From contig CAZNKO010000017.1 in the NCBI GenBank assembly GCA_964573855.1, positions 1 through 16,866 of the forward strand: a stretch of 16,866 nt of DNA, given 5' to 3'. The stretch comes from CAZNKO01 sp964573855. Lineage in GTDB: Bacteria > Patescibacteriota > Patescibacteriia > UBA9934 > GWF2-40-263. Of this stretch, positions 5,554-13,331 are shown one piece after another. Below the pieces are notes generated by a model. It saw only the letters and a program-made list of their open reading frames with translations, did not search any database and was not told the origin of the DNA. The translations under genes and the position numbers were made by a program. Every line of letters starts with the position of its first letter. Within the stretch, counting starts at the first letter, position 1.

Positions 5554-7332
5554 ATGCGTTTTGCGAGATTTTCGCTCGTGGGATTGGCATTCTTGATGTG
5601 GCGGTGCGGGGCGGAACCCGTGCCGGCCGACGCTCCGAAGGAGGCGCCGCCCGAGGAGCCCGTTTCCGATCTTGGCGGCGCTCTGCCGGAGGTTGCGCCG
5701 CGCGTCGTTGCTCTGCCGTTCGCGGCAGGGAAGGCGGCGCACTGCGTGCAGGGGGTGAATGACTCCTTCAGCCATCGCGGGAAGGCGACGCGCTACGACC
5801 TCGACTTCGATACGTCGAACTCCGAGGACGAGGCCGTGTTCGCGCCCGCAGGCGGGCGCGCCTGGGTGCATCGGGACGAAGCCCCAAGCGGGTTCGGGGT
5901 CCACGTGAACGTCGATCTCTTCGACGGCACGTATCTCGTGCTCGCGCATCTCAAAGAGGTGTTCGTCGAGAACTACGCCGACGTCGCCCCGGGGCAGTTC
6001 TTGGGCTACGAGGGATGCACGGGGCGATGCACGGGAGATCATGTGCACGTCGGAAGGCACTACGGGCTCCCGGAGCTCCAGGCGGAGTACGGCGAGTCCG
6101 TGCCGCTCTGGTACGTGGTCGGGGATCCGGCCGCGCCGGACGGGGAGCGCGCGCTCGCGGGAAGCGAGTTCGTCTGCGACCTTGGGACCGGAGTGCGGTA
6201 CGTTTCGACCCTCGCGGTCGCGCGCTCGCACCCGAACGGGACGCTCGTGTATGCGCCCGGGGATCCGCGCGTGTATCGATTGGACGATGGGCGCCTGCGC
6301 TGGTTCGAGACCCAGGACGTGTTCTGGAGCCATCGGTACGATTTCAAGGACATTGTGCCGATCTCGCCCGAGGAGCTCTCCTGCACGCTCGCGGGAGATC
6401 CGATCCGCGGTCTCGGCATGGTCGAGGCGGCCCACGATGAGGACGGGATGCTCTGGCTCATGGTCGGCTCGCGCGAGCGTTTCGATCGCTATCGGATTCG
6501 CGTCCGGACGTTCGCCTGGGAGCGGGTTCTCGCTTCCTGGGGACTCTCGTACGACCGTGCGCATCCGCCCCCGCGGCGGGGGTCGTCGGACGATCTTCTG
6601 CGCTCGTGGCCCGTTCGGGATGGCTATGCCGTCTTTCGCGACGGGACCGTTCTCGAAGAAGAGTCAACGTTTCGGGCGTTCGTCGTCTCGGACGGTGTGG
6701 CAATGCCGTTTCGCGACAGGGACACCTATCTCCTGCTTGGCTTGTCGAAGCAGGAGCTCGTGGCGCCGGATGGTGCCATCACAGCCGTGCAAGGGCGTGT
6801 CGGGGACTGCTCGTTTGACACGTCCTGCATCGGAGAGGAGGATGTGAAGAACTGCGGAGGATTTTCTGACGTCAGTTCGAGTTCTCCGGCGACGCCCCCC
6901 ACGAATTTCGACGACCGGTACCCGCCCGGCATCCTCTGGGTTCAAGACCCGGCGGAAGCCGAAGGGGAGCCGCGGCTTCTCGCGGTCGAGTGGCGGACTC
7001 CGTTTGGGCTCGTCGCGAATCGCATCACCCTCTCCGGCGAGTACCGGTTCGCAAACGGCTCGTTCGGATTCTGGTGGCGTGACATCATGACCAAAACAGA
7101 TACCGACACGGTCGGTGTCGTCCTCGGAGGGGCTTCCTCCGGCGACACTTTCCGTTTCTCGGTGGAATACGAAACCGAGGGCGGGAGGGTGAGCTGGTCG
7201 TGCATCGGCCCGTACCCGCCTGGCCGTCAAGAGGGGAGGGTGACTGCAGACGTGGACGGGACGCCGGTTCAAGTCGAAAACGCCGACGATCCCGCAAGCG
7301 ACGGCTGCGGACTCGTCCTTACGGTTCCGTAG
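5554..7332 (+). CDS. Secreted M23-type (LytM-like) protein with repeat domains
   Basis: A 592-aa exported protein. The N-terminus is a signal sequence with a cysteine at 18 (LMWRC); the residues before it are a poor lipobox, so lipidation is uncertain. Residues of about 65-170 form an M23 metallopeptidase-like barrel with SHRG (H74), YDLDF (D84), a His in AHL (132) and GDHVHVG (163/165). These fit the H, D and HxH zinc ligands of lysostaphin/LytM enzymes that cut peptidoglycan cross-bridges. Residues of about 220-280 carry a unit of the type HPNGTLVYAPGD, VYRLDDGRLRWF and then a YDFKDIVPIS tail. A looser second unit (FRDGTVLEEE to GLSKQELV) follows at about 350-405. The C-terminal 170 residues are a beta-rich domain with paired cysteines. 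The start is chosen from AAGGAG at 5541-5546. The gene looks more GC-rich than its neighbours and has its own terminator. Confidence 0.88.
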   Translation: MRFARFSLVGLAFLMWRCGAEPVPADAPKEAPPEEPVSDLGGALPEVAPRVVALPFAAGKAAHCVQGVNDSFSHRGKATRYDLDFDTSNSEDEAVFAPAGGRAWVHRDEAPSGFGVHVNVDLFDGTYLVLAHLKEVFVENYADVAPGQFLGYEGCTGRCTGDHVHVGRHYGLPELQAEYGESVPLWYVVGDPAAPDGERALAGSEFVCDLGTGVRYVSTLAVARSHPNGTLVYAPGDPRVYRLDDGRLRWFETQDVFWSHRYDFKDIVPISPEELSCTLAGDPIRGLGMVEAAHDEDGMLWLMVGSRERFDRYRIRVRTFAWERVLASWGLSYDRAHPPPRRGSSDDLLRSWPVRDGYAVFRDGTVLEEESTFRAFVVSDGVAMPFRDRDTYLLLGLSKQELVAPDGAITAVQGRVGDCSFDTSCIGEEDVKNCGGFSDVSSSSPATPPTNFDDRYPPGILWVQDPAEAEGEPRLLAVEWRTPFGLVANRITLSGEYRFANGSFGFWWRDIMTKTDTDTVGVVLGGASSGDTFRFSVEYETEGGRVSWSCIGPYPPGRQEGRVTADVDGTPVQVENADDPASDGCGLVLTVP

Positions 7333-7339
7333 CGCTTTT

Positions 7340-7374
7340 GGCCCTGGAAATCACGTTTCTGGGGCCTCTTTTTT
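7340..7374 (+). terminator. Rho-independent terminator after the M23-type gene
   Basis: GGCCCTGGAAA and TTTCTGGGGCC pair over 11 positions with two G-U pairs around a TCACG loop, followed by TCTTTTTT. It begins eight bases after the stop. The T run touches the extended -10 box of the next operon. Confidence 0.85.
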
Positions 7375-7375
7375 A

Positions 7376-7384
7376 TGTTATACT
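7376..7384 (+). promoter_or_regulatory. Extended -10 promoter of the secretion operon
   Basis: TG-T-TATACT forms an extended -10 element with no good -35 box. The predicted start of transcription is near 7391, only a few bases before ATG codons at 7393 and 7402. This implies a leaderless or nearly leaderless mRNA and argues against the upstream ATG at 7375. Confidence 0.55.
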
Positions 7385-7392
7385 TATCATTG

Positions 7393-10050
7393 ATGTCCCC
7401 CATGCTTTCCCCACGGGTTTTCTCGCGTATCCTGGCACTCTCCGAACGGCTTCGGGGCCTCTTGTCGCGCCCCGCGGTGCGTTGGGGACTTTTTTTCGTA
7501 CTCGTCGTCGCGAGCTTAGCTGGCTCTGCGTCAATGGCTTTTGCGGAAACCGCGCCCGCGACAAAGTCGGAGCCGTCATGGTACGCCCCGATCCTTTTTT
7601 TCATTGGTGCTCTTTTTCTCTATTTCGCCCAGATCCTCGGGAAGCTCGTGGCGGCCTTGATTGAAACCATCGTCATCCCGATCATGCAGTACAACAGCTT
7701 CTCGACCTCTCCGGTCGTGTCTGCGGGTTGGGCAATCGTGCGCGACAGCATGAACCTGTTTTTCGTTATTATCCTTATCGTGATTGCGGTCGGGACGATC
7801 TTCGGCGTTGAACGCTTCAAGTGGCAGCAGCAGGTCCCAAGACTCCTTCTCATGGCCCTTGTCATCAATTTTTCGAAAACGATCACCGGCATCATGATTG
7901 ACGCGAGTCAGGTCGTGATGCTCACCTTCGTGAATGCGCTGAAGGATATTGCCGGCGGGAACTTTGTTACCCTTCTCGGCCTCAATAAAATACTGTCCAT
8001 CAATGCGAATGCCCCAGGCATTGGAGACCTGTATGAAGCTGGAAAGAAGGCCGCCGACTCCTTTGATTACCTCGCGGCATCTGTGGCCGGGTTTCTCATG
8101 ATGACATTCGTGCTTGCGACGATCATTGCGCTTGCGGCCATTCTCGCCTTCCGCATCGTGATGCTCTGGATTCTCATTGTCGTAGCCCCGATCGCTTTTT
8201 TTCTGAAGGGGGCGGAAGGGGTCATTGATTCCAGCGCGTACAAAGATTGGTGGAAAAATCTCAAATGTTTTCTTGTGATCGGGCCGGTGCTGGCCTTCTT
8301 TCTCTGGCTTGCGCTTGCGGTTGCCGGGTCCGGGAACCTGGCGGCAACGGAGAATTTCGTGCAGACCGGCGGAAGCGCCACGGGCGGTTTCATCAGCAGT
8401 ATCTTCGAGCTCAGCCACCTCACGAGCTTCATTATCGGTATGGCTTTGATTTTTGCCGGCTTTAAGGCCGCGGCCGAGTTCTGCGCCGGAGCCGAAGGGT
8501 CGAGTTTCATTACCGGCGCGCTTGGAAAGGCCAAAGCTTTTGGCCTCCGTGCCCCCGCCGGACTCCTCGCCCGTGGAGCAGCCCGCATCACGCGTGGCGG
8601 GTTGCGCGGCGCCGCGAGCCTCGCCGGCGGTGCGGCTGGCCGTATTCCGCTTGCCCGCGAGGTGCTCACGCGCCAGGGCCAGGCCGGGCTGATGCGCGCC
8701 GCACAGAGAGGGGTTGGCGCGGCAGGGAAAATTCCGGTTGTCGGGGGGTTGGCGCTTGGAGCGGCAGGTTTGATCGGCCGGGGTGCTGCGGCGCGCGAAG
8801 GAGTGGCTGCCGGAGCCATCGAAGAGGCGGGCAAAGGCTTTGAGGACAAACAGCAGGCCGAGAACTATGCGGCTGCCATGGGAGCGAGAGGCCGTCGAGC
8901 GATCACGGCGAATGATCAGCGCCAAGACCAGGCCCTGCTTCTTCGCGCGATGACAGATGCCGACTTGCAGAAGGCGATGGGCGGTGACGAGCAAGTGAAG
9001 AAGATGCTTGGAATTTATGGGGAGAATCTCCAGAAGAATTTTGGAGATGACTATAAGAGATTTGCCATGAAGCGGCCGGATCTTGCCGGGACATATAAAG
9101 ACAAAGACGGGAAAGAAAAGAAGTGGATTGATGAAATTGATACCGAGGCGCACGTGAGAGACTTGGGCGAGGCCGCATTCGGGAGCACGACACCCGAGGC
9201 CGCTGAAATGCGCGAAAAACTCAAAAAGATCAAAGGGAAATCCGGGAAATCCATGTATGAAGACATTTTGGCCGGGAAGCTTGGCCTCAAGAAGCAGGAG
9301 GCGCTTCAAAAGTTTGAGCCCGCGGCGCCTCCCCCGCCGCCCATGGCCGATCTGTTCAAAGCGGAAACCTACAATCCGCGCACGGGTCAGTTCGCGACGG
9401 ACGAGACTGAGCAAGCATTCACGAAGAATCTTAAGGCCGACATTACTTCGATCAAGGATATTGATCCTACAGCGATCACAAAGAACAGCATTGTCGTGAA
9501 TCTTGCGGCGGAGCAGATGGATAGCGGCGCCATTCAGCGGCTATCCAAGGATTATCTCCGGGGTGATCCTGCGAAAATGGCTGAACTCGAGCCGGCTCTA
9601 AAGAAAGCGAAATCTATTCTCGATTTGGCTCTGACGGGCGCGACCGGAAAAGAGAAATCACGACTGCAAAAACTACAGATGCAGGTTGAGAATACGATAA
9701 CTCTTGGTGCTTCGATCAAACCTCCTGCGCCTCCAGATTTGTCCGCCGTTGTTTCCGAGTACACGGCCCGCCAAACGGCAGCACAAAAGAAGTACCAGGA
9801 CGCACAGGGTGATTTGGATCTTCCAAAAGAAGATCTTGATCGCCTACGAAGCGAATATGAACAACTTGGCAAAAATCTTTCGCACGTGAAAGAAGTCGCA
9901 GAGATGCTTGAGGGGGTGCAAGATGAAGGATTGAAAGTCGAGATATTGAAAGATCGATACAATGACTCCATGGCCGACCTCGATGCCCCGAAGGAAGTTC
10001 TTGACTATTTGCGGAACGAACTGGAGAAGCGGGAAGTAAAGCCTGAGTAA
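7393..10050 (+). CDS. VirB6/TrbL-like polytopic membrane protein
   Basis: An 885-aa protein with a hydrophobic region and a long soluble tail, like the VirB6/TrbL channel components of type IV secretion systems in Parcubacteria. The N-terminus is signal-like (about 32-51, ending SASMAFAET). Membrane segments follow at about 65-88, 118-137, 150-168, 228-270 (two), 292-312 and 343-361. WILIVVAPIAFFLKG is the type of segment conserved in this family. Residues of about 375-480 are rich in Gly, Ala and Arg, and a proline run (APPPPPMADLF) lies in the tail. The C-terminus carries two similar DLDxPKExLDxLRxE units. The start at 7393 is chosen because the -10 box overlaps the earlier ATG; no Shine-Dalgarno is present. 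It heads the operon with PrgI, TraC-like and VirB4 genes. The VirB6 assignment rests on topology and neighbourhood. Confidence 0.82.
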   Translation: MSPMLSPRVFSRILALSERLRGLLSRPAVRWGLFFVLVVASLAGSASMAFAETAPATKSEPSWYAPILFFIGALFLYFAQILGKLVAALIETIVIPIMQYNSFSTSPVVSAGWAIVRDSMNLFFVIILIVIAVGTIFGVERFKWQQQVPRLLLMALVINFSKTITGIMIDASQVVMLTFVNALKDIAGGNFVTLLGLNKILSINANAPGIGDLYEAGKKAADSFDYLAASVAGFLMMTFVLATIIALAAILAFRIVMLWILIVVAPIAFFLKGAEGVIDSSAYKDWWKNLKCFLVIGPVLAFFLWLALAVAGSGNLAATENFVQTGGSATGGFISSIFELSHLTSFIIGMALIFAGFKAAAEFCAGAEGSSFITGALGKAKAFGLRAPAGLLARGAARITRGGLRGAASLAGGAAGRIPLAREVLTRQGQAGLMRAAQRGVGAAGKIPVVGGLALGAAGLIGRGAAAREGVAAGAIEEAGKGFEDKQQAENYAAAMGARGRRAITANDQRQDQALLLRAMTDADLQKAMGGDEQVKKMLGIYGENLQKNFGDDYKRFAMKRPDLAGTYKDKDGKEKKWIDEIDTEAHVRDLGEAAFGSTTPEAAEMREKLKKIKGKSGKSMYEDILAGKLGLKKQEALQKFEPAAPPPPPMADLFKAETYNPRTGQFATDETEQAFTKNLKADITSIKDIDPTAITKNSIVVNLAAEQMDSGAIQRLSKDYLRGDPAKMAELEPALKKAKSILDLALTGATGKEKSRLQKLQMQVENTITLGASIKPPAPPDLSAVVSEYTARQTAAQKKYQDAQGDLDLPKEDLDRLRSEYEQLGKNLSHVKEVAEMLEGVQDEGLKVEILKDRYNDSMADLDAPKEVLDYLRNELEKREVKPE

Positions 10051-10061
10051 TCATTATTTGA

Positions 10062-11864
10062 GTGACTAGGCGTGTGGAGGAGCGAAAAACAAAAACGTAT
10101 GCCGATCTTCCCTCAAACGTCACCGACTTTTTGTTGAGTGATGAGGTCTTAGATCACTACCAGCGGCTTGCGGAAGATTTCCATCTTTCCGGAAAGGGGC
10201 ATCTTGACATCAGTCGTTTGACGTCCGACGTGATTTTAGGCGAAGTCGCATTGGAGACATTCCCCAAGCTTCTTGGCGACGCTTTTCATCTCGATCGAGA
10301 AAAGACGATCATGCTTGCGCGGGAGCTTGCGGGAAAAATTTTACTGCCGATTGCGAAAGACGTTGGGGATGTCGCGGGGGCGATCCGGAGTTGGGGAGGG
10401 GATCCGGGAGCGTATCTCAGCGGTTCGCCTGCGGATTCGGCCGGAGCGCAGGTGGCGACGGCCGCCGGTTTGACCCTGAAAGACGCCGTGCTTCTTCATC
10501 GTCTCGGACTCATCGCCGATTCCTATAAGCGCGGAGTGCGAAGTGCGGCAGATACAAAGGCGGTGCTCATGCGCGGTACGAACATTGGCGGACTCGAGCT
10601 TCCAGCAGACGCGGCTGACCGCGTTCTTTCGGCAATCGCGACAACGTCGGTAACCCCCCCAACCCCCCCCGTGGAAAGGGGGGGAGGCCAGCAGCCTCCT
10701 CCGAAACCAAGACCACCAGCGCCGGTAACCCCTCCTAACCTCCCCTTGAAAAGGGGAGGAACTCTGCCTCCCGAGCCCGAGCTTCATCTTTTGACCGAAG
10801 CCGATCTTCTCCCGTCTTCTGCTCTGATCACACCCGCTCGTGATCTGCTCGAGGGGGAGGAAGCGCAAGAAGTGAAACGGATGGAAGCCCGAGCAAAGAA
10901 GCTTCATCAGGCCCACCCGCCGCTTTTGAAGATCGAGGATGCGATTGCGGAGATCATGCGCGACGCAAACATGGGACAGGCGGATGCGGAAACGCAAAAA
11001 CGTTTTGAACGGATTCTCGACGCGCACCTGCGCGATGCGCGCGACGCGTACGAAACGCGCACGCAACTTGAAAACTCAATGGACAAGGGCGGATTAGGAT
11101 TGTCCGGCCGCAAACTCGTGGACGTCATGGAAGTGGTCGAGCGCGTGGTCGGTGAATATCACCGCGATCTTGCCGAAACCGTCAGACAGAAAAAAACGCA
11201 AGCCATTTCTGAAAAGCAGAAGCAAGCGGAAGCACGCGAAGGGGATTTGAAGAAGAAAGAGGAGCAACTTTTGGCAAAGCGATACGCGGAAGTGACAGGC
11301 CGTGCGCCGACAGAAGCGGTTCTTCCCATCTCTCCGGTCGGGAGTCGGAGCTCGGCCGCGATGAGCTCCGAGGGAAACCTCACGGCTCAAGCGGCAAAGA
11401 TTGATCTCAATCGCGTGAAGCAAGCGATCGCTGCCTCGCGTGCTCCGCTCATCCCTGCCTCACCCCGCTTGTCTCCTGGGAGCGCTCCCATCTCCGCAGG
11501 CGGCCGCCCCAAAGTGCAGGACGTCCAATTTAGCCGCACTCTTGCCGGTCCTCTTGAGGAACTGCGGACGATGGATCTTACGGATTTTCGGCGACTGTCT
11601 AAGGTTACAGATCAGGCCGCGGCAAAAATTATCGACAAAGTCGACCTCCTTGAGACCCAAGGATATGACCAAAAGATTGCTGCGATCAAAGCGTGGCGGG
11701 AATCTCCCCTGAATCAAATGTACGTGCGACTCACCCGCGAGGCCCTCGAGGCAGGCAAGAGTGTCCCCCAGCTTTTGGAAGAGAAGAAGAGCGCAGGCGA
11801 AGACGCGCTGAAACCCGCAGAATTATCCGCGATTCTGGCCCTCAACGCCAAGCTGCGTTTTTGA
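10062..11864 (+). CDS. 600-aa soluble protein of the secretion operon, unknown function
   Basis: This protein has no membrane segments. The N-terminal region (about 14-100: LPSNVTDFLLSDEVLD onward, ending ARELAGKILLPIAKDVGD) is a compact helical domain. A second helical block lies at about 145-195. The middle (about 196-235) is a proline/glycine-rich linker encoded by two C-rich palindromic repeats. Charged coiled-coil-like segments follow (about 330-410), then a helical C-terminal domain (LEELRTMDLTDFRRLSKVTD onward). The start is GTG at 10062, 11 bases after the VirB6-like stop; another GTG at 10074 is possible and no Shine-Dalgarno is visible. I do not recognise a named family. Its position between VirB6-like and PrgI suggests a cytoplasmic partner of the machine, which is inference only. 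Confidence 0.82.
   Translation: MTRRVEERKTKTYADLPSNVTDFLLSDEVLDHYQRLAEDFHLSGKGHLDISRLTSDVILGEVALETFPKLLGDAFHLDREKTIMLARELAGKILLPIAKDVGDVAGAIRSWGGDPGAYLSGSPADSAGAQVATAAGLTLKDAVLLHRLGLIADSYKRGVRSAADTKAVLMRGTNIGGLELPADAADRVLSAIATTSVTPPTPPVERGGGQQPPPKPRPPAPVTPPNLPLKRGGTLPPEPELHLLTEADLLPSSALITPARDLLEGEEAQEVKRMEARAKKLHQAHPPLLKIEDAIAEIMRDANMGQADAETQKRFERILDAHLRDARDAYETRTQLENSMDKGGLGLSGRKLVDVMEVVERVVGEYHRDLAETVRQKKTQAISEKQKQAEAREGDLKKKEEQLLAKRYAEVTGRAPTEAVLPISPVGSRSSAAMSSEGNLTAQAAKIDLNRVKQAIAASRAPLIPASPRLSPGSAPISAGGRPKVQDVQFSRTLAGPLEELRTMDLTDFRRLSKVTDQAAAKIIDKVDLLETQGYDQKIAAIKAWRESPLNQMYVRLTREALEAGKSVPQLLEEKKSAGEDALKPAELSAILALNAKLRF
10649..10689. repeat. C-rich palindromic repeat A, inside the 600-aa gene
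   Basis: GGTAACC, runs of seven and eight C, GTGGAAA, then a run of seven G and AGG form a hairpin. It is related to repeat B at 10724-10760. It is translated in frame as VTPPTPPVERGGG. Confidence 0.75.
10724..10760. repeat. C-rich palindromic repeat B, inside the 600-aa gene
   Basis: It starts GGTAACCCCTCC like repeat A and has 9-bp arms CCTCCCCTT and AAGGGGAGG. It is translated in frame as VTPPNLPLKRGG, parallel to repeat A. Confidence 0.75.
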
Positions 11865-11870
11865 TATACT
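11862..11870 (+). promoter_or_regulatory. Possible internal extended -10 promoter before PrgI
   Basis: TGA-TATACT overlaps the stop codon of the 600-aa gene and repeats the layout of the promoter at 7376 (TG, one base, TATACT). No -35 box is evident. It could give the PrgI/TraC/VirB4 genes a separate transcript. Confidence 0.45.
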
Positions 11871-11883
11871 AGAGAGACATGAA

Positions 11884-11950
11884 ACAAGAGACATGAGACA
11901 AGGAGAAAATTCACTGTGAATACCCTTGTCACCTGTCACTTGTCTCTTGT
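11884..11950. repeat. Hairpin spacer before PrgI
   Basis: The outer arms ACAAGAGACA (11884-11893) and TGTCTCTTGT (11941-11950) are perfect. Inner GACAAGG/CCTTGTC arms follow, and the centre is the palindrome ATTCAC-T-GTGAAT. The arms are built from short GAGACAAG-type units. It fills the gap to the PrgI start. Confidence 0.75.
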
Positions 11951-11962
11951 CACTTTACTCTC

Positions 11963-12394
11963 ATGCCCGATCAATTCGTTGTGCCGCAGTTTATTGATGC
12001 CGAAGACAAAATTCTCGGCCCCATTACGGCCCGGCAATTTATCGAATTGCTCGCGGCTTTTTTGCTGGATGGAATTTTGTACGCGCTCCTGCCGTTCACG
12101 GCGTTCCTCTTTGTTGGGATCCCGATCATCGCCTTGGCCGGCATCATCGCGTTCGTGAAGATTAATGGCCAGCCATTCCATTTTTTTATCCTAAATCTCG
12201 TGCAGAGTTTCCGCCGCCCGAAGATTCGGGTCTGGGACAAGCGCCTGACGGACGCCGAGCTCCGCGTCTACATCAAGGCGCCGACGGCCCCGCCTCCTCC
12301 ACCTCCGGCAAGGAAGGCGGCGCTCACAGCCTCACGACTTCAAGAGCTGACCCTGGTCGTGAACACAGGGGGCGTGTATCAGCCAGAGGAATAG
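11963..12394 (+). CDS. PrgI family protein
   Basis: A 143-aa protein beginning MPDQFVVPQFIDAEDKILGP, the typical opening of PrgI-family proteins found beside VirB4 in Gram-positive and CPR type IV secretion clusters. Two membrane segments lie at about 27-47 and 50-67 (LLAAFLLDGILYALLPFTAF, then FVGIPIIALAGIIAFV). A cytoplasmic tail follows with a run of prolines (about 110-116). It corresponds in position to the small VirB3-like partner that anchors the VirB4 ATPase to the membrane; that function is by analogy. No Shine-Dalgarno precedes the ATG, and a long hairpin occupies the spacer. A TraC-like gene follows after another hairpin spacer. Confidence 0.87.
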   Translation: MPDQFVVPQFIDAEDKILGPITARQFIELLAAFLLDGILYALLPFTAFLFVGIPIIALAGIIAFVKINGQPFHFFILNLVQSFRRPKIRVWDKRLTDAELRVYIKAPTAPPPPPPARKAALTASRLQELTLVVNTGGVYQPEE

Positions 12395-12396
12395 TA

Positions 12397-12510
12397 TGGA
12401 AATTCCAAAGAAAGAAAGTTCCAAATTCCAAAAAGATCCAAATTCAAAATTTCAAATTTTAAAAATTTTCCATCATTTTTTGGAATTTTCCCTCTTTGGG
12501 ATTTGGGATT
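12397..12510. repeat. AT-rich hairpin spacer before the TraC-like gene
   Basis: The 125-bp gap is made of AAATTCCAAA-type units facing their complements. AAATTCCAAAAA (12423-12434) pairs perfectly with TTTTTGGAATTT (12477-12488), and outer GAAATTCCAAAG-like arms pair less exactly. It can form one long stem-loop. Confidence 0.75.
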
Positions 12511-12519
12511 TGATCGTGT

Positions 12520-13203
12520 ATGCCCGACAAAAATAAACTCGCGAAACCAAAACCCGGGCCAGCCACCCAGCGCTTTTTGGATATTGCGGAGATTCGGGAC
12601 GACATCGTGATTATGAAAGACGGCACAGTTCGGGCCGTCCTCCTGGTCGCGAGCATTAATTTTGCCTTGAAGTCCGAGGACGAACAACAGGCCATTATTC
12701 AGGCGTACATGACGTTCCTCAATAGTTTGGAATATCCGATCCAGATTTCGATTCAATCGCGCCGCATGAACATTGAGGCCTACATGGCTGCCTTGAAGGA
12801 ACAGGAGACAAAATCCACGAACGAACTCCTGCGCGCCCAGATTGCGGACTACCGCAACTTTGTCCACGAGCTTGTGGAGCTTGGCGAGATCATGCAGAAG
12901 AGGTTTTATGTCGTGATTTCCTACGACCCGGTTTCGAACAAACGGAAGAATTTTTTCACGCGATTGTCCGAAGCATTTTCGCCAACGGTTGCGGCAAAAC
13001 TCAACGAGAAACAGCTGACGGATCGGCGGGATCAGATGGCGCGGCGCGTGGATATTGCGGTTTCCCAGCTTGCGAGCATGAACCTTCAGGCCGTGCGGCT
13101 CGACACGCAGAGCTTGATCGAGCTGTATTACAATGCTTACAATCCGGATATTTTTGAAGAGCAAAAATTGGTGGATCTCGGGAAGATACAAGTAGAATCA
13201 TGA
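12520..13203 (+). CDS. TraC-like / VirB4 N-terminal-domain-like protein
   Basis: A 227-aa soluble protein. The stretch TQRFLDIAEIRDDIVIMKDGTVRAVLLVASINFALKS (given here in parts: TQRFLDIAEIRDD, then IVIMKDGTVRAVL) matches the opening of the TraC/VirB4 N-terminal domain, which starts with 'I.dd.v..kdG..r.vl.v..iNf.l'. NSLEYPIQISIQSRRMN and RFYVVISYDP are further conserved strands. It has no Walker motif, so it is not itself an ATPase. It sits between PrgI and the VirB4 ATPase and probably works as an accessory of the ATPase complex. The start has no Shine-Dalgarno and follows a hairpin spacer directly. Confidence 0.8.
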   Translation: MPDKNKLAKPKPGPATQRFLDIAEIRDDIVIMKDGTVRAVLLVASINFALKSEDEQQAIIQAYMTFLNSLEYPIQISIQSRRMNIEAYMAALKEQETKSTNELLRAQIADYRNFVHELVELGEIMQKRFYVVISYDPVSNKRKNFFTRLSEAFSPTVAAKLNEKQLTDRRDQMARRVDIAVSQLASMNLQAVRLDTQSLIELYYNAYNPDIFEEQKLVDLGKIQVES

Positions 13204-13206
13204 TAT

Positions 13207-13316
13207 GAAATTCGAAGCACGAAGCACGAAATCCGAAGAAATTCTAAATTCAAAATTTGAAAATTCGAATTTAAAATTTGCAGCCATTTTTTCGGATTTT
13301 CCTCATTTCGAATTTC
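13207..13316. repeat. AT-rich hairpin spacer before VirB4
   Basis: Nested inverted repeats are visible: GAAATTCGAA (13207-13216) with TTCGAATTTC (13307-13316), and AAATCCGAA (13229-13237) with TTCGGATTT (13291-13299). It uses the same unit family as the AT-rich tail after serS and fills almost the whole gap to the VirB4 start. Confidence 0.8.
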
Positions 13317-13331
13317 GGATTTTAGATCGGT

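Noticed and set aside
5479..6564. Minus-strand frame of 361 codons opposite the M23-type gene
   Set aside because: The region is GC-rich, so stops are rare in all frames. The translation is Arg/His-rich without domains, while the plus strand encodes recognisable M23 motifs.
7576..9414. Long minus-strand open frame (612 codons) antisense to the VirB6-like gene
   Set aside because: It mirrors the codon bias of the plus-strand gene, has highly charged low-complexity translation, and lacks start signals; the plus-strand frame has clear membrane segments and operon context.
12379..13191. Minus-strand frame of 270 codons across the PrgI/TraC spacer
   Set aside because: It runs through the AT-rich hairpin spacer and has no domain; the plus strand carries the TraC-like protein.
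11884..13316. CRISPR-like arrays in the repeat-rich spacers
   Set aside because: The repeats are short, imperfect, inverted and not evenly spaced with unique spacers; no cas gene is present.
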